DNA from: an uncultured Bacteroidales bacterium
GTDB taxonomy: Bacteria > Bacteroidota > Bacteroidia > Bacteroidales > Bacteroidaceae
Direction of reading: 5' to 3'
Length of the DNA stretch: 34,047 nt
Assembly: GCA_937901185.1 (NCBI GenBank)
Contig: CALCHR010000127.1
Location: 1 to 34,047, forward strand
Within the stretch, counting starts at the first letter, position 1, and every line of letters begins with the position of its first letter. Positions 8,453 to 15,875 of this stretch are shown here, piece by piece. The notes under the pieces were generated by a model, which was given only the letters and a program-made list of their open reading frames with translations, searched no databases and was not told where the DNA came from. Made by a program: the position numbers and the translations under genes.

Positions 8453-8960
8453 ACACTTGCTGATAGGTCTGTTACTTTTAGTAGCCTCGCTGTGCATCTT
8501 TGCAGCTTGCACCGTGAGCTACAAGTTTACAGGAACCTCTATCAACTACGACCTTATCAAAACCATACAGATAAGCAATATCCCCAACCGCGCGCCCTAT
8601 GGCTGGGCGCCTATGGAGGCCATCTTCAATAATAAGTTGCAAGACCTTTATGCCAGCCAGACCCGCCTGAAACTTGTGAAACGCGACGGCGACTTACAGT
8701 TGGCCGGAGAAATTACCGGTTACGACCAGTATAACAAATCTATTTCTGCCGACGGTTTTTCTTCGCAGGTGCAACTTAAGATGACTGTAAACATCCGCTT
8801 CAACAACAACAAAACCAACCAAAGTTGGGAGCGACAGTTCTCAGCCACCACACAATACGAATCTTCGCAACAGCTAAGCGCCGTGCAGGAAGAACTGGTC
8901 AACGAGATGGTAAAAGACCTCACAGACCAAATATTCAATGCCACAGTGGCCGACTGGTAA
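8439..8960 (+). CDS. lptE: LptE-like LPS-assembly lipoprotein
   Basis: A 173-residue lipoprotein with signal sequence and lipobox FAAC (Cys24), followed by VSYKFTGTSINYDLIKTIQI, IPNRAPYGWAPMEAIFNNKL and a beta-rich region ending in SAVQEELVNEMVKDLTDQIF. This is the Bacteroidetes form of LptE, which plugs the LptD barrel and helps insert lipopolysaccharide in the outer membrane. The ATG overlaps the end of the sigma-54 activator gene by 14 bases, pointing to translational coupling. Eighteen bases separate it from the next gene. The size and the position before secG agree with the family. Sequence conservation of LptE is low, so the call rests on family pattern plus context. Confidence 0.88.
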   Translation: MAWNKHLLIGLLLLVASLCIFAACTVSYKFTGTSINYDLIKTIQISNIPNRAPYGWAPMEAIFNNKLQDLYASQTRLKLVKRDGDLQLAGEITGYDQYNKSISADGFSSQVQLKMTVNIRFNNNKTNQSWERQFSATTQYESSQQLSAVQEELVNEMVKDLTDQIFNATVADW

Positions 8961-8978
8961 AAACATACCACCTACACA

Positions 8979-9725
8979 ATGAACATAGATATTTGCGAAT
9001 ACATAGGACAACCGGAAAGTCTCAACAAGGAGACGCTCTACAAGTTGCGTGAACTTGTGGCGCGCTATCCTTATTTCCAGGCTGCCCGCATCATGTACTT
9101 GCAAAATCTGTTTCTGCTCCACGACCCAAGTTTCGGCGAAGAGTTGCGCCGCGCAGCCATCTTATTACCCGACCGCCGGGCGCTTTTCAATATGGTGGAG
9201 AGCCACAATTACGAACTACACCCTGTAAATGAGATTCAGAAGGTAGGAAAAGAATCTGCCAACACCAGCCGCACGCAAACTCTCATTGACAACTTTCTGC
9301 ATACCGCTCTCCCTGCAGAAGAGACTCAAGGCCGACGCATCACAGTGGCCGACGCTACAAGCGACTATACAGCCTTCCTACAAGAGATGGACGACATAGA
9401 ACCAACTCAAGGCGAAGAAAGTATACACACAGAGCGCAGCAGTTCTTTGATTGACTCATATATAGAAAATAAGCCGGAGCGCATCGTCCTAAGCGAAGAA
9501 GTAGAATTCACGCCCGACATCCCCGAAGACCAAGATGAATACCTTGACGAGGGATTTTTCACAGAGGCCTTGGCTAAAATCTACATAAAACAAGGCCGCT
9601 ATGAGAAGGCAATTGAAATTATCCGCAAATTAAATTTGAATTATCCAAAAAAAAATAGTTACTTTGCAGACCAAATCCGTTTCTTACAAAAATTGATTAT
9701 TAACAATAAAAACAAAAAGCAATAA
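8979..9725 (+). CDS. Conserved hypothetical protein with C-terminal TPR-like repeat
   Basis: A 248-residue cytosolic-looking protein without a signal peptide. The N-terminal third is helical (YIGQPESLNKETLYKLRELV, YPYFQAARIMYLQNL). A polar, acidic middle follows, and a C-terminal tetratricopeptide-like pair of helices (FFTEALAKIYIKQGRYEKAI, then NLNYPKKNSYFADQIRFLQK) ends in a Lys/Asn-rich tail. TPR motifs usually mediate protein contacts; the partner is unknown. It lies between lptE and secG with gaps of 18 and 2 bases, so it is translated with them. It might assist envelope biogenesis (inference from position only). Confidence 0.8.
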   Translation: MNIDICEYIGQPESLNKETLYKLRELVARYPYFQAARIMYLQNLFLLHDPSFGEELRRAAILLPDRRALFNMVESHNYELHPVNEIQKVGKESANTSRTQTLIDNFLHTALPAEETQGRRITVADATSDYTAFLQEMDDIEPTQGEESIHTERSSSLIDSYIENKPERIVLSEEVEFTPDIPEDQDEYLDEGFFTEALAKIYIKQGRYEKAIEIIRKLNLNYPKKNSYFADQIRFLQKLIINNKNKKQ

Positions 9726-9727
9726 CC

Positions 9728-10078
9728 ATGTACTCACTTTTAGTAATTTTGGCTGTCATCCTCGCAGTTCTGTTAATCTTTATCGTACTTATCCAGGAAT
9801 CTAAGGGCGGCGGTCTCGCATCTAGTTTTGCTTCTTCCAATCAGATTATGGGCGTTCGCAAGACCACAGATGTTATTGAAAAAGCCACTTGGATTTTAGT
9901 AACCCTCTTGGTGCTTGTCTGCATCAGTACTTCCTTTATCTCTTTCGAGTCTAACGACCCTTCTTCTATCGTGACTGAGATGAAGACCACTATGCCTGCT
10001 GCTCCCACTCTTCCGGGACAAGATGCAGCAGTACCCGCGGCTCCTGTAGCCCCCGAAGCACCTGCTACCAACAACTAA
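9728..10078 (+). CDS. secG: Preprotein translocase subunit SecG
   Basis: A 116-residue protein with two hydrophobic helices (residues about 2-23, YSLLVILAVILAVLLIFIVL, and about 53-75) around the conserved cytosolic loop VLIQESKGGGLASSFASSNQ, where the GGGL signature is clear. The C-terminus is a low-complexity Ala/Pro tail, common in Bacteroidetes SecG. SecG joins SecYE in the inner membrane and aids SecA-driven export. It starts two bases after the previous stop and is followed by a long-stem terminator. Confidence 0.95.
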   Translation: MYSLLVILAVILAVLLIFIVLIQESKGGGLASSFASSNQIMGVRKTTDVIEKATWILVTLLVLVCISTSFISFESNDPSSIVTEMKTTMPAAPTLPGQDAAVPAAPVAPEAPATNN

Positions 10079-10103
10079 TATCATATAGTTTTGCAAGTAC
10101 AGT

Positions 10104-10182
10104 TCTCTGTCTTCTGCATATTCTTTTAGAACGTAGAAAATGCGCTCTCCAAAAAGGATATACAGAAGACAGAGATTTTTTT
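10104..10182 (+). terminator. Intrinsic terminator after secG
   Basis: TCTCTGTCTTCTG (10104-10116) pairs perfectly with CAGAAGACAGAGA (10163-10175), followed by seven T. The intervening loop of about 46 bases is unusually long for an intrinsic terminator. Confidence 0.8.
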
Positions 10183-10222
10183 ATACCACAAATATTTTTT
10201 CACCGCCAAAAAATTTCCACTT

Positions 10223-11545
10223 ATGAGAATTGCCATTGTAGGAACAGGATACGTTGGCTTGGTTTCCGGAGCCTGCTTTGCCGAAATGGGTGTCAAAGTG
10301 ACCTGTGTAGATATTAACCAAGAAAAGATAGACAACTTACAGAAAGGCATCATACCCATCTACGAGCCGGGACTCGAAGAGATGGTGTTACGCAACTACA
10401 GAGAGGGACGGCTGCACTTCACTACAGAACTGAAAAGCTGCCTGAACGATGTAGAAGCCGTTTTCTGCGCTGTGGGAACACCTCCCGACGAAGACGGAAG
10501 TGCCGACTTGACCTACGTGTTAAACGTAGCACACGAAGTGGGAAGCTACATGGAAAAATACCTTGTAGTGGTAACAAAAAGCACAGTGCCCGTAGGCACA
10601 GCCCAAAAGGTGAAAGCAGCCATTCAGCAAGAGTTGGACCGCCGCGAAGTAGACATTGCCTTCGACGTAGCCTCTAACCCCGAGTTTCTCAAAGAAGGTG
10701 CAGCTGTAAAGGATTTCATGTCGCCCGACCGTGTTGTTGTCGGCGTAGAAACCCAGCGTGCCAAGGACCTCATGACGCGTCTCTACTCTCCTTTCATGCT
10801 GAACAACTTCCGCGTCATCTTCACAGACGTCCCCTCTGCCGAGATGATAAAATATGCAGCTAACTCTATGCTGGCAACGCGAATCTCCTTCATGAACGAC
10901 ATAGCCAACCTCTGCGAACTAGTGGGCGCCGATGTAAACATGGTGCGCAAGGGTATCGGCAGCGACTCGCGCATCGGTTCCAAGTTTCTCTATCCCGGAT
11001 GCGGATATGGCGGCTCTTGTTTCCCGAAGGATGTCAAGGCGCTCATCAAGACTGCAGAACAAAAAGGTTACAAGATGCGTGTGCTCCAAGCTGTAGAGGA
11101 AGTCAACGAGCTACAAAAGAGTGTGCTATTCGACAAACTCTCGGCCTACTATGGCAACGAACTTAAAGGCAAGACCATTGCCATCTGGGGATTGGCTTTC
11201 AAGGCTGAGACCGATGATATGCGCGAAGCCACCTCGCTTGTCACCATCGAAAAACTGCAACAAGCCGGATGTACCATCCGTGTCTTCGATCCCGTAGCAA
11301 TGAACGAGTGTAAGCGCCGACTTGGCGACAGCGTAGTCTACGCATGCGACATCTATGACGCAGCTCTCGGTGCCGACGCGTTGTTGTTGCTCACCGAGTG
11401 GAAGCAATTCCGCTTACCCTCATGGGAGGTGGTGCGCCGCACAATGAATACCCCCGTGGTATTTGATGGTCGCAACATCTACGACCCCGCCGAGATGGAA
11501 GAATACGGCTTTGAGTATTTCTCCATCGGTCGCCCGCGCTCATAA
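10223..11545 (+). CDS. ugd: UDP-glucose 6-dehydrogenase
   Basis: The 440-residue protein oxidises UDP-glucose to UDP-glucuronate with two NAD+. It has the N-terminal Rossmann motif AIVGTGYVGLVSGACFAEMG, EPGLEEMV, AVGTPPDEDGSADL, KSTVPVGTA, NPEFLKEGAA, and the active-site segment YPGCGYGGSCFPKD with nucleophile Cys266. The C-terminal nucleotide-binding domain has WGLAFKAETDDMREA. Length is normal. It is a single gene after the secG terminator; I see no clear TAnnTTTG box in the short gap. UDP-glucuronate feeds capsule or exopolysaccharide and LPS sugars, which fits the Wzc-like kinase about 5 kb away (inference). Confidence 0.97.
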   Translation: MRIAIVGTGYVGLVSGACFAEMGVKVTCVDINQEKIDNLQKGIIPIYEPGLEEMVLRNYREGRLHFTTELKSCLNDVEAVFCAVGTPPDEDGSADLTYVLNVAHEVGSYMEKYLVVVTKSTVPVGTAQKVKAAIQQELDRREVDIAFDVASNPEFLKEGAAVKDFMSPDRVVVGVETQRAKDLMTRLYSPFMLNNFRVIFTDVPSAEMIKYAANSMLATRISFMNDIANLCELVGADVNMVRKGIGSDSRIGSKFLYPGCGYGGSCFPKDVKALIKTAEQKGYKMRVLQAVEEVNELQKSVLFDKLSAYYGNELKGKTIAIWGLAFKAETDDMREATSLVTIEKLQQAGCTIRVFDPVAMNECKRRLGDSVVYACDIYDAALGADALLLLTEWKQFRLPSWEVVRRTMNTPVVFDGRNIYDPAEMEEYGFEYFSIGRPRS

Positions 11546-11679
11546 GTACAGCAAGAAATATCAGGCGCCCTGTTTGCGCCCAATAATGTAGAGAATACAT
11601 CCCCAGAGCCAAGGAGTAAAAAATATCAACGACCACAGACCGGAAACGGGTGGATGAAAAGATAGAAAATCTTAGAAGG

Positions 11680-11800
11680 CTCTTAGGAAAAACTAGGTAA
11701 AAGCTAGGTAAATTTAGGTAACTACTAGATTTACCTAGCTTTTACCTAAGAAATGGGCCCAAACGACTATTGAAAACCAGATAGTTAGAACGGGCTTTTC
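11680..11800 (+). repeat. Modular intergenic repeat, copy B, with 20-bp inverted repeat
   Basis: TAGGTAAAAGCTAGGTAAAT (11694-11713) is the exact reverse complement of 11729-11748. The 15-base loop contains GGTAACTACTAG, the unit motif of copies A and E reversed. After the right arm come AAGAAATGGGCCC and the AT-rich tail (CTATTGAAAACCAGATAGTT). The copy looks like two partial elements joined head to head. It lies between convergent ugd and recA. Confidence 0.85.
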
Positions 11801-11855
11801 CTACTCATCTTAAGTTATCCGGGTAAAGTAATTCTAGTTGCCCGCACTAACAGAA

Positions 11856-11887
11856 AACCGCCGCTCGAGGTTGCTCGGGCGGCGGTT
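11856..11887 (-). terminator. Intrinsic terminator of recA
   Basis: AACCGCCGC pairs with GCGGCGGTT and six further pairs (one G-T wobble) close on a GTTG loop, seen from the plus strand; on the minus strand it ends with TTTTCTG. It lies 19 bases after the recA stop. Confidence 0.85.
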
Positions 11888-11905
11888 CGTATATAGAAAT
11901 CCGAA

Positions 11906-12931
11906 TTAGTCTTCCTGTGCTTTGAGAGCCTCGGCAATTTTTGCTTCAAGCTCTTCGCAAAGTTCGGGGTTGTCCTTAAGCATACGCTTCACAGCGTCGC
12001 GACCCTGGCCAATCTTTGTATCTTCATAGCTGAACCAAGAACCGCTTTTCTTGATAACGCCCAGCTCTGTGCCGAGGTCTACGATTTCTCCGATGTGAGA
12101 GATGCCTTCGCCGAAGGTAATCTCAAACTCAGCCTTGCGGAAAGGAGGTGCCACCTTGTTCTTTACCACCTTCACGCGCACTTGGTTTCCAATCGGCGTA
12201 TCGCCATCTTTCAGTGTGGTCACCTTACGGATATCTATGCGCACGCTGGCATAAAACTTCAAAGCATTACCGCCGGTGGTTGTTTCAGGATTGCCAAACA
12301 TCACACCAATCTTCTCGCGCAACTGGTTGATGAAGATACAAGTGGTGTTGGTTTTATTAATGGTCGAGGTCAGTTTACGCAACGCCTGACTCATGAGACG
12401 AGCCTGCAAGCCCACTTTGTTGTCGCCCATCTCGCCCTCAATTTCTGCCTTCGGCGTAAGCGCCGCTACAGAGTCGATAACGATGATGTCGATGGCCGAA
12501 GAGCGAATCAGCTGGTCGGCTATCTCAAGAGCCTGCTCGCCGTTGTCGGGCTGTGAGATAAGAAGTTCGTCAACATTTACACCCAACTTGGCTGCATAGA
12601 AGCGGTCGAAGGCATGCTCTGCATCTATGAAAGCTGCGATGCCGCCGTTCTTCTGCGCCTCGGCAATGGCATGGATAGCCAAGGTGGTCTTACCGGAACT
12701 CTCCGGACCATATATTTCTATGATGCGGCCTTTCGGGTATCCGCCCACACCCAACGCTGCGTTGAGAGAAAGGCTTCCCGAAGGAATCACATCTACATCT
12801 TCCACTTGCTCGTCGCCCAACTTCATAATTGAGCCTTTGCCAAAATCTTTCTCAATCTTGGCCATTGCAGCTTGCAGGGCCTTCAGCTTTTCGCTAGCGC
12901 CCTCTGCTATCATCTCTTCTTTCTTTGCCAT
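11906..12931 (-). CDS. recA: Recombinase RecA
   Basis: A 341-residue protein of normal length. It begins MAKKEEMIAE and has KDFGKGSIMKLGD, Walker A GPESSGKT (residues 75-82), the Walker B-like IIVIDSVAAL, the DNA-binding loop segment GEMGDNKVGLQARLMSQALR, and TCIFINQLREKIGVMFGNPE followed by TTGGNALKFY. RecA coats single-stranded DNA, exchanges strands and triggers LexA cleavage. It is a single gene with its own terminator. Two TAnnTTTG boxes lie upstream at 12986-13004. No SOS-box-like operator was recognised, but the Bacteroidota site is not one I can identify reliably. Confidence 0.99.
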   Translation of the reverse strand: MAKKEEMIAEGASEKLKALQAAMAKIEKDFGKGSIMKLGDEQVEDVDVIPSGSLSLNAALGVGGYPKGRIIEIYGPESSGKTTLAIHAIAEAQKNGGIAAFIDAEHAFDRFYAAKLGVNVDELLISQPDNGEQALEIADQLIRSSAIDIIVIDSVAALTPKAEIEGEMGDNKVGLQARLMSQALRKLTSTINKTNTTCIFINQLREKIGVMFGNPETTTGGNALKFYASVRIDIRKVTTLKDGDTPIGNQVRVKVVKNKVAPPFRKAEFEITFGEGISHIGEIVDLGTELGVIKKSGSWFSYEDTKIGQGRDAVKRMLKDNPELCEELEAKIAEALKAQED

Positions 12932-12985
12932 AACTATATCTGTGTTGGTTTATAAAATACATTAAGGGGTGGCTACTGCCATAGG

Positions 12986-13004
12986 CAAAGATACAACAAA
13001 GATA
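12986..13004 (-). promoter_or_regulatory. Tandem promoter boxes for recA
   Basis: The minus strand carries TATCTTTG twice (13004-12997 and 12993-12986), 11 bases apart. Each fits TAnnTTTG. Predicted leaders are roughly 50-60 bases. Neither has a good TTTG at the usual upstream spacing. Confidence 0.6.
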
Positions 13005-13184
13005 CGAAAGGATATAGGAAACTCCGGAAAAGATTTTTCTGCCTCCACATCTTCCTCCAAAGGAAAAGCAAGAAGCAAACCGAGGAGGTTTCTGAGCACC
13101 CCACACATTATATATATAATATAGGCCTTTCCTATTTCTCTCCCACAGCTATATAGGCTTTCTTAAATAAGCCAAACTTCCAAA

Positions 13185-13200
13185 TGTTAAATTGTTAACA
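13185..13200. promoter_or_regulatory. Candidate operator dyad TGTTAA-N4-TTAACA
   Basis: A perfect six-base inverted repeat around ATTG lies about 80 bases upstream of the -7 box of the PepSY-like operon. It could bind a dimeric regulator, or be chance in AT-rich DNA. Confidence 0.3.
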
Positions 13201-13277
13201 AAAATGTATAGATTACAAATTTACATAAACTACGTTATAAAATTGTTTAGTATTCGATTTTTCTGAAAAACTATATC

Positions 13278-13285
13278 TATATTTG
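13278..13285 (+). promoter_or_regulatory. Promoter -7 box of the PepSY-like operon
   Basis: TATATTTGC fits TAnnTTTG and gives a leader of about 35-40 bases to the ATG at 13326. Confidence 0.6.
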
Positions 13286-13325
13286 CAATCGAGAAAGAAG
13301 AAAAATTGTATAACTCAAAATTAGA

Positions 13326-13781
13326 ATGAACATGAAAAAGTTTTTTAGACTCTTTGTATTAGCGATTGGATGTACTTTGTTTTTCCAAACTCCGGCTATG
13401 GCCGACAACGACAAACCCGTCGACGTAACTCAACTTCCTGCCGCTGCTCAGCAGTTCCTCAAGAAGAACTTTGCCAGCCACACTGTGACCTTGGCCAAGA
13501 TGGAAAGTGGTTTGCTGGAAAAGAGCTACGAGGTGATGTTCAACAACGGCGACAGAGTGGAGTTTGACCGCAACGGCAATTGGACAGAAGTTTACTGCAA
13601 ACAAAGCAGCGTACCGGCTGATGTTGTTCCCGCTCAAGTGGCCGCCTACGTAAAGCGCACTCAAGCCGAAGCTAAGATTGTAAAGATAGAAAAGGACAGA
13701 AGCAACACTGAGGTGACTTTATCAAACGGCGTGGAGCTTACCTTCAACAAGACTTACCAAGTGGTAGACGTAGATTTGTAA
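13326..13781 (+). CDS. PepSY-like periplasmic protein (first of pair)
   Basis: A 151-residue protein with signal peptide (about residues 1-26, ending AMA). The mature part has two similar beta-alpha units: LPAAAQQFLKKNFASHTVTL followed by YEVMFNNGDRVEFDRNGNWT, then VPAQVAAYVKRTQAEAKIV followed by TEVTLSNGVELTFNKTYQVV. The pattern of a helix ending in (A/F)xxFLKKNF, then strands with G..(V/L)EF(D/N) is the PepSY-like (DUF2874) family of Bacteroidales periplasmic proteins. Their function is not established; related folds inhibit proteases or lactamases. The ATG at 13326 has an in-frame alternative six bases later. It is 34 bases before its lipoprotein partner and is probably co-transcribed with it. 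Confidence 0.85.
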   Translation: MNMKKFFRLFVLAIGCTLFFQTPAMADNDKPVDVTQLPAAAQQFLKKNFASHTVTLAKMESGLLEKSYEVMFNNGDRVEFDRNGNWTEVYCKQSSVPADVVPAQVAAYVKRTQAEAKIVKIEKDRSNTEVTLSNGVELTFNKTYQVVDVDL

Positions 13782-13815
13782 ATACCACTTTCAACTACAA
13801 CAAGACTAGACTAAG

Positions 13816-14259
13816 ATGAAACTGACACACTATTTATTGGGCCTCTTCCTGTCGCTGGCCACCTTTGCATTCGTAGCCTGCGACAACGACGAAGACGATA
13901 TCAAGAGCCCGCCAAAGACCGTAGAAAGCGCCTTCGCAGAGAAATATCCTAATGCCCAGTTTGTAGATTGGGAAAGAGAATATGGACTCTACAAAGCCGA
14001 GTTTCGCAACGATGCTGCCATCTCCGAGGCTTGGTTTGAGGCCGACGGCTCGTGGGTGAAGACAGAAACCAATGTGTTGCCCAACACACTGCCCCAACCC
14101 GTGCTCGACTACGTGGCTCTGAACTATCAAGGCTATCGCATTGACGATGCTGACTGGGTGGAAACGCCGGAGCGAAACCACTATGAGTTGGAACTCGAGA
14201 AAGGAGACAGACTGGAATTCCACTTACTCATTCTGCCCGACGGCACTCCTCTCAACTAA
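13816..14259 (+). CDS. PepSY-like lipoprotein (second of pair)
   Basis: A 147-residue lipoprotein (lipobox FVAC, Cys22) followed by an acidic DNDEDD linker. It repeats the same fold as its neighbour: VESAFAEKYPNAQFVDWERE, YKAEFRNDAAISEAWFEADG, then LPQPVLDYVALNYQGYRIDD and YELELEKGDRLEFHLLILPD. Sequence identity to the first protein is low, so the pair is an old duplication or a heterologous pair rather than a recent copy (inference). The lipid anchor and the soluble partner suggest an envelope-bound and a free form of the same sensor or binding module. A two-part terminator follows. Confidence 0.85.
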   Translation: MKLTHYLLGLFLSLATFAFVACDNDEDDIKSPPKTVESAFAEKYPNAQFVDWEREYGLYKAEFRNDAAISEAWFEADGSWVKTETNVLPNTLPQPVLDYVALNYQGYRIDDADWVETPERNHYELELEKGDRLEFHLLILPDGTPLN

Positions 14260-14263
14260 ACCC

Positions 14264-14305
14264 ACAAGCCCGATTCTCTCAACAGCAGAATCGAGCTTGT
14301 TTTTT
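14264..14305 (+). terminator. Intrinsic terminator after the PepSY-like operon
   Basis: ACAAGC pairs with GCTTGT, and CGATTCT with AGAATCG across one mismatch, followed by a T run. Confidence 0.8.
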
Positions 14306-14308
14306 GCA

Positions 14309-14339
14309 CTCCTTTAAGCCCCTACTTAAAGGAGTTTTT
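14309..14339 (+). terminator. Second terminator directly abutting repeat copy C
   Basis: CTCCTTTAAG and CTTAAAGGAG form a perfect ten-pair stem around a six-base loop, followed by TTTTT. The next base starts the first 21-bp unit of repeat C. Confidence 0.8.
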
Positions 14340-14440
14340 CTTAGTAGTTACTTTCGCGTTCTTAGTAAACTCCGAGTTTTTCCTAGAAGTTTACTAAGAA
14401 ACGCCCAAAAATCACTATTGAAAATCAAGCAATTACAACG
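14340..14440 (+). repeat. Modular intergenic repeat, copy C
   Basis: Units of 21 bases start at 14340 (CTTAGTAGTTAC) and 14361 (CTTAGTAAACT). The closing unit at 14382-14403 reads CCTAGAAGTTTACTAAGAAA then CG, so CTTAGTAAACT (14361-14371) pairs exactly with AGTTTACTAAG (14388-14398). The tail holds ATCACTATTGAAAATCAAGC and ATTACAA. It has one unit fewer than copies A, D and E. Confidence 0.85.
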
Positions 14441-14518
14441 GACGCTTTTTCTACCTACTTAGAGACTGTCTTTATAGGAAACTTTTTCCCTGGAATAATC
14501 TCTTATAAAGAAGGGAGT

Positions 14519-14554
14519 CAAAAAAAGAGGCCGGTGCTGAATGACCGACCTCTT
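14519..14554 (-). terminator. Terminator of the carboxyspermidine-dehydrogenase-like gene
   Basis: On the minus strand AAGAGGTCGGT pairs with ACCGGCCTCTT (one wobble) around eight bases and is followed by seven T in total. Confidence 0.85.
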
Positions 14555-14590
14555 AAAGATGATGCTGCAAGACTGAACTTGCTATGTGGT

Positions 14591-15784
14591 TTAGAGTTCC
14601 AAATCTCCGTCGAAGATTTCGTGCCAGGGGAGTCCCTGCTTGTTGAGCTCATCCATGAAGGGGTCTGGATCGAACTCTTCTACGTTCCACACACCCGGAC
14701 GCTTCCACAAGCCGAGCATGAACATACGGGCACCGATGCAGGCGGGAACACCTGTGGTGTAGCTAACGCCCTGCATGCCGGTTTCTTCGTAGGCAGCACG
14801 GTGAGAGCAGTTGTTGTAAACGTAGTAGGTGCGTTCCTTGCCATCCTTCAAACCACGGATGCGGCAACCGATGCTGGTTTCGCCCTCGTAGTTCTCACCA
14901 AGGTCTTGCGGATTGGGCAATACGGCCTTCAAGAACTGAAGGGGCACAATCTTGTGGCCTTCATAGTCGATGGGCACGATGCTGTCCATGCCGATGTTCT
15001 GAATTACGCGTAGGTGGGTAAGGTATTCTTGTCCGAAGGTCATCCAGAAGCGAGCGCGCTTGATGGTGGGATAATTTTTCACCAAGCTCTCAATCTCTTC
15101 GTGGTGGAGCAAGTAGCTCTCGCGCGGACCAATGTTGGGATAAGTAAGCGGCTGGTGAATTTCGAGGGGTTCTGTCTCTACCCACTGACCATTTTCCCAA
15201 TAAAGACCCTTCTGAGTGATTTCGCGGATGTTGATTTCGGGGTTGAAGTTGGTAGCAAATGCCTTGTGGTGGTCGCCGGCATTGCAGTCTACGATGTCGA
15301 GATACTGTATCTCGTCGAAGTGATGCTTGGCAGCATAGGCTGTGTAAATGCTGGTAACGCCGGGGTCGAAACCGCAGCCGAGGATGGCTGTCAAACCGGC
15401 TTGCTCAAAGCGCTCCTTGTAGGCCCATTGCCAAGAATACTCGAAATGGGCCTCGTCGATAGGCTCGTAATTGGCTGTGTCAAGATAAGAGCAACCACAC
15501 TGCAAACATGCCTCCATAATAGTAAGGTCCTGATAAGGCAAAGCAAGGTTCATCACGAGGTCGGGCTTGAACTCGTTGAACAAAGCACAGAGCTGCTCCA
15601 CACTGTCAGCATCCACTTGTGCTGTCTTGATGTCGGGGCGGCCAATGGCCTTGACAATGGCATCACACTTGGACTTTGTGCGGCTGGCAATCATAATCTC
15701 AGAGAACACATCTGTGTTCTGTGCCACTTTGTGAGCGGCTACGGTGGCTACACCACCGGCTCCAATGATTAAAACTTTTCCCAT
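14591..15784 (-). CDS. Saccharopine dehydrogenase family, probably carboxy(nor)spermidine dehydrogenase
   Basis: I start at the ATG at 15784 (397 residues), which opens directly with the Rossmann motif MGKVLIIGAGGVATVAAHK and lies about 30 bases after the promoter; the longer frame to 15877 crosses the promoter. Further features are IMIASRTKSKCDAI, INLALPYQD-like VMNLALPYQDLTIM, CGCSYLDTANYEP, LGCGFDPGVTSIYTAYA, and a C-terminal domain with YNNCSHRAAYEETGMQGVSY. Length and these blocks fit the Bacteroidales carboxynorspermidine/carboxyspermidine dehydrogenase branch, which condenses aspartate semialdehyde with putrescine or diaminopropane using NADPH on the way to spermidine. The matching decarboxylase (nspC) is not in the window. 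Substrate choice is inferred; the family is secure. Confidence 0.85.
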   Translation of the reverse strand: MGKVLIIGAGGVATVAAHKVAQNTDVFSEIMIASRTKSKCDAIVKAIGRPDIKTAQVDADSVEQLCALFNEFKPDLVMNLALPYQDLTIMEACLQCGCSYLDTANYEPIDEAHFEYSWQWAYKERFEQAGLTAILGCGFDPGVTSIYTAYAAKHHFDEIQYLDIVDCNAGDHHKAFATNFNPEINIREITQKGLYWENGQWVETEPLEIHQPLTYPNIGPRESYLLHHEEIESLVKNYPTIKRARFWMTFGQEYLTHLRVIQNIGMDSIVPIDYEGHKIVPLQFLKAVLPNPQDLGENYEGETSIGCRIRGLKDGKERTYYVYNNCSHRAAYEETGMQGVSYTTGVPACIGARMFMLGLWKRPGVWNVEEFDPDPFMDELNKQGLPWHEIFDGDLEL

Positions 15785-15815
15785 TTCTATTATTATAATA
15801 TGTGTCTTATGGGAG

Positions 15816-15847
15816 CAAAGGTAGAAAACTTTTTTGACACTGACAAA
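15816..15847 (-). promoter_or_regulatory. Promoter of the saccharopine-dehydrogenase-family gene
   Basis: On the minus strand TTTG (15847-15844) is followed after 20 bases by TACCTTTG (15823-15816), with a leader near 30 bases. It fixes the start at 15784. Confidence 0.8.
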
Positions 15848-15875
15848 CAATGCACTGCTATTACTTTGCTCTCCC

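Larger units (their letters stand above)
11546..11905. other. Convergent gap with repeat copy B and recA terminator
   Basis: There is no complete gene. On the minus strand 11561-11665 can be read as a short membrane-like peptide ending PWLWGCILYIIGRKQGA without an ATG, possibly a gene remnant. Repeat copy B and the recA terminator occupy the rest. Confidence 0.5.
12932..13325. other. Divergent AT-rich regulatory gap between recA and PepSY-like genes
   Basis: The gap holds the recA promoter on one strand and the PepSY-like promoter on the other. Between them are AT-rich DNA, a short ATTATATATATAAT palindrome near 13108 and a TGTTAA-N4-TTAACA dyad at 13185-13200. No gene is visible. Confidence 0.6.
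14260..14590. other. Convergent gap with three terminators and repeat copy C
   Basis: The gap holds two plus-strand terminators, repeat copy C and the minus-strand terminator of the next gene. Between about 14441 and 14518 I see nothing recognisable. Confidence 0.7.

Noticed and set aside
14534..15013. Plus-strand frame opposite the saccharopine-dehydrogenase-family gene
   Set aside because: Shadow of a well-supported gene on the other strand.
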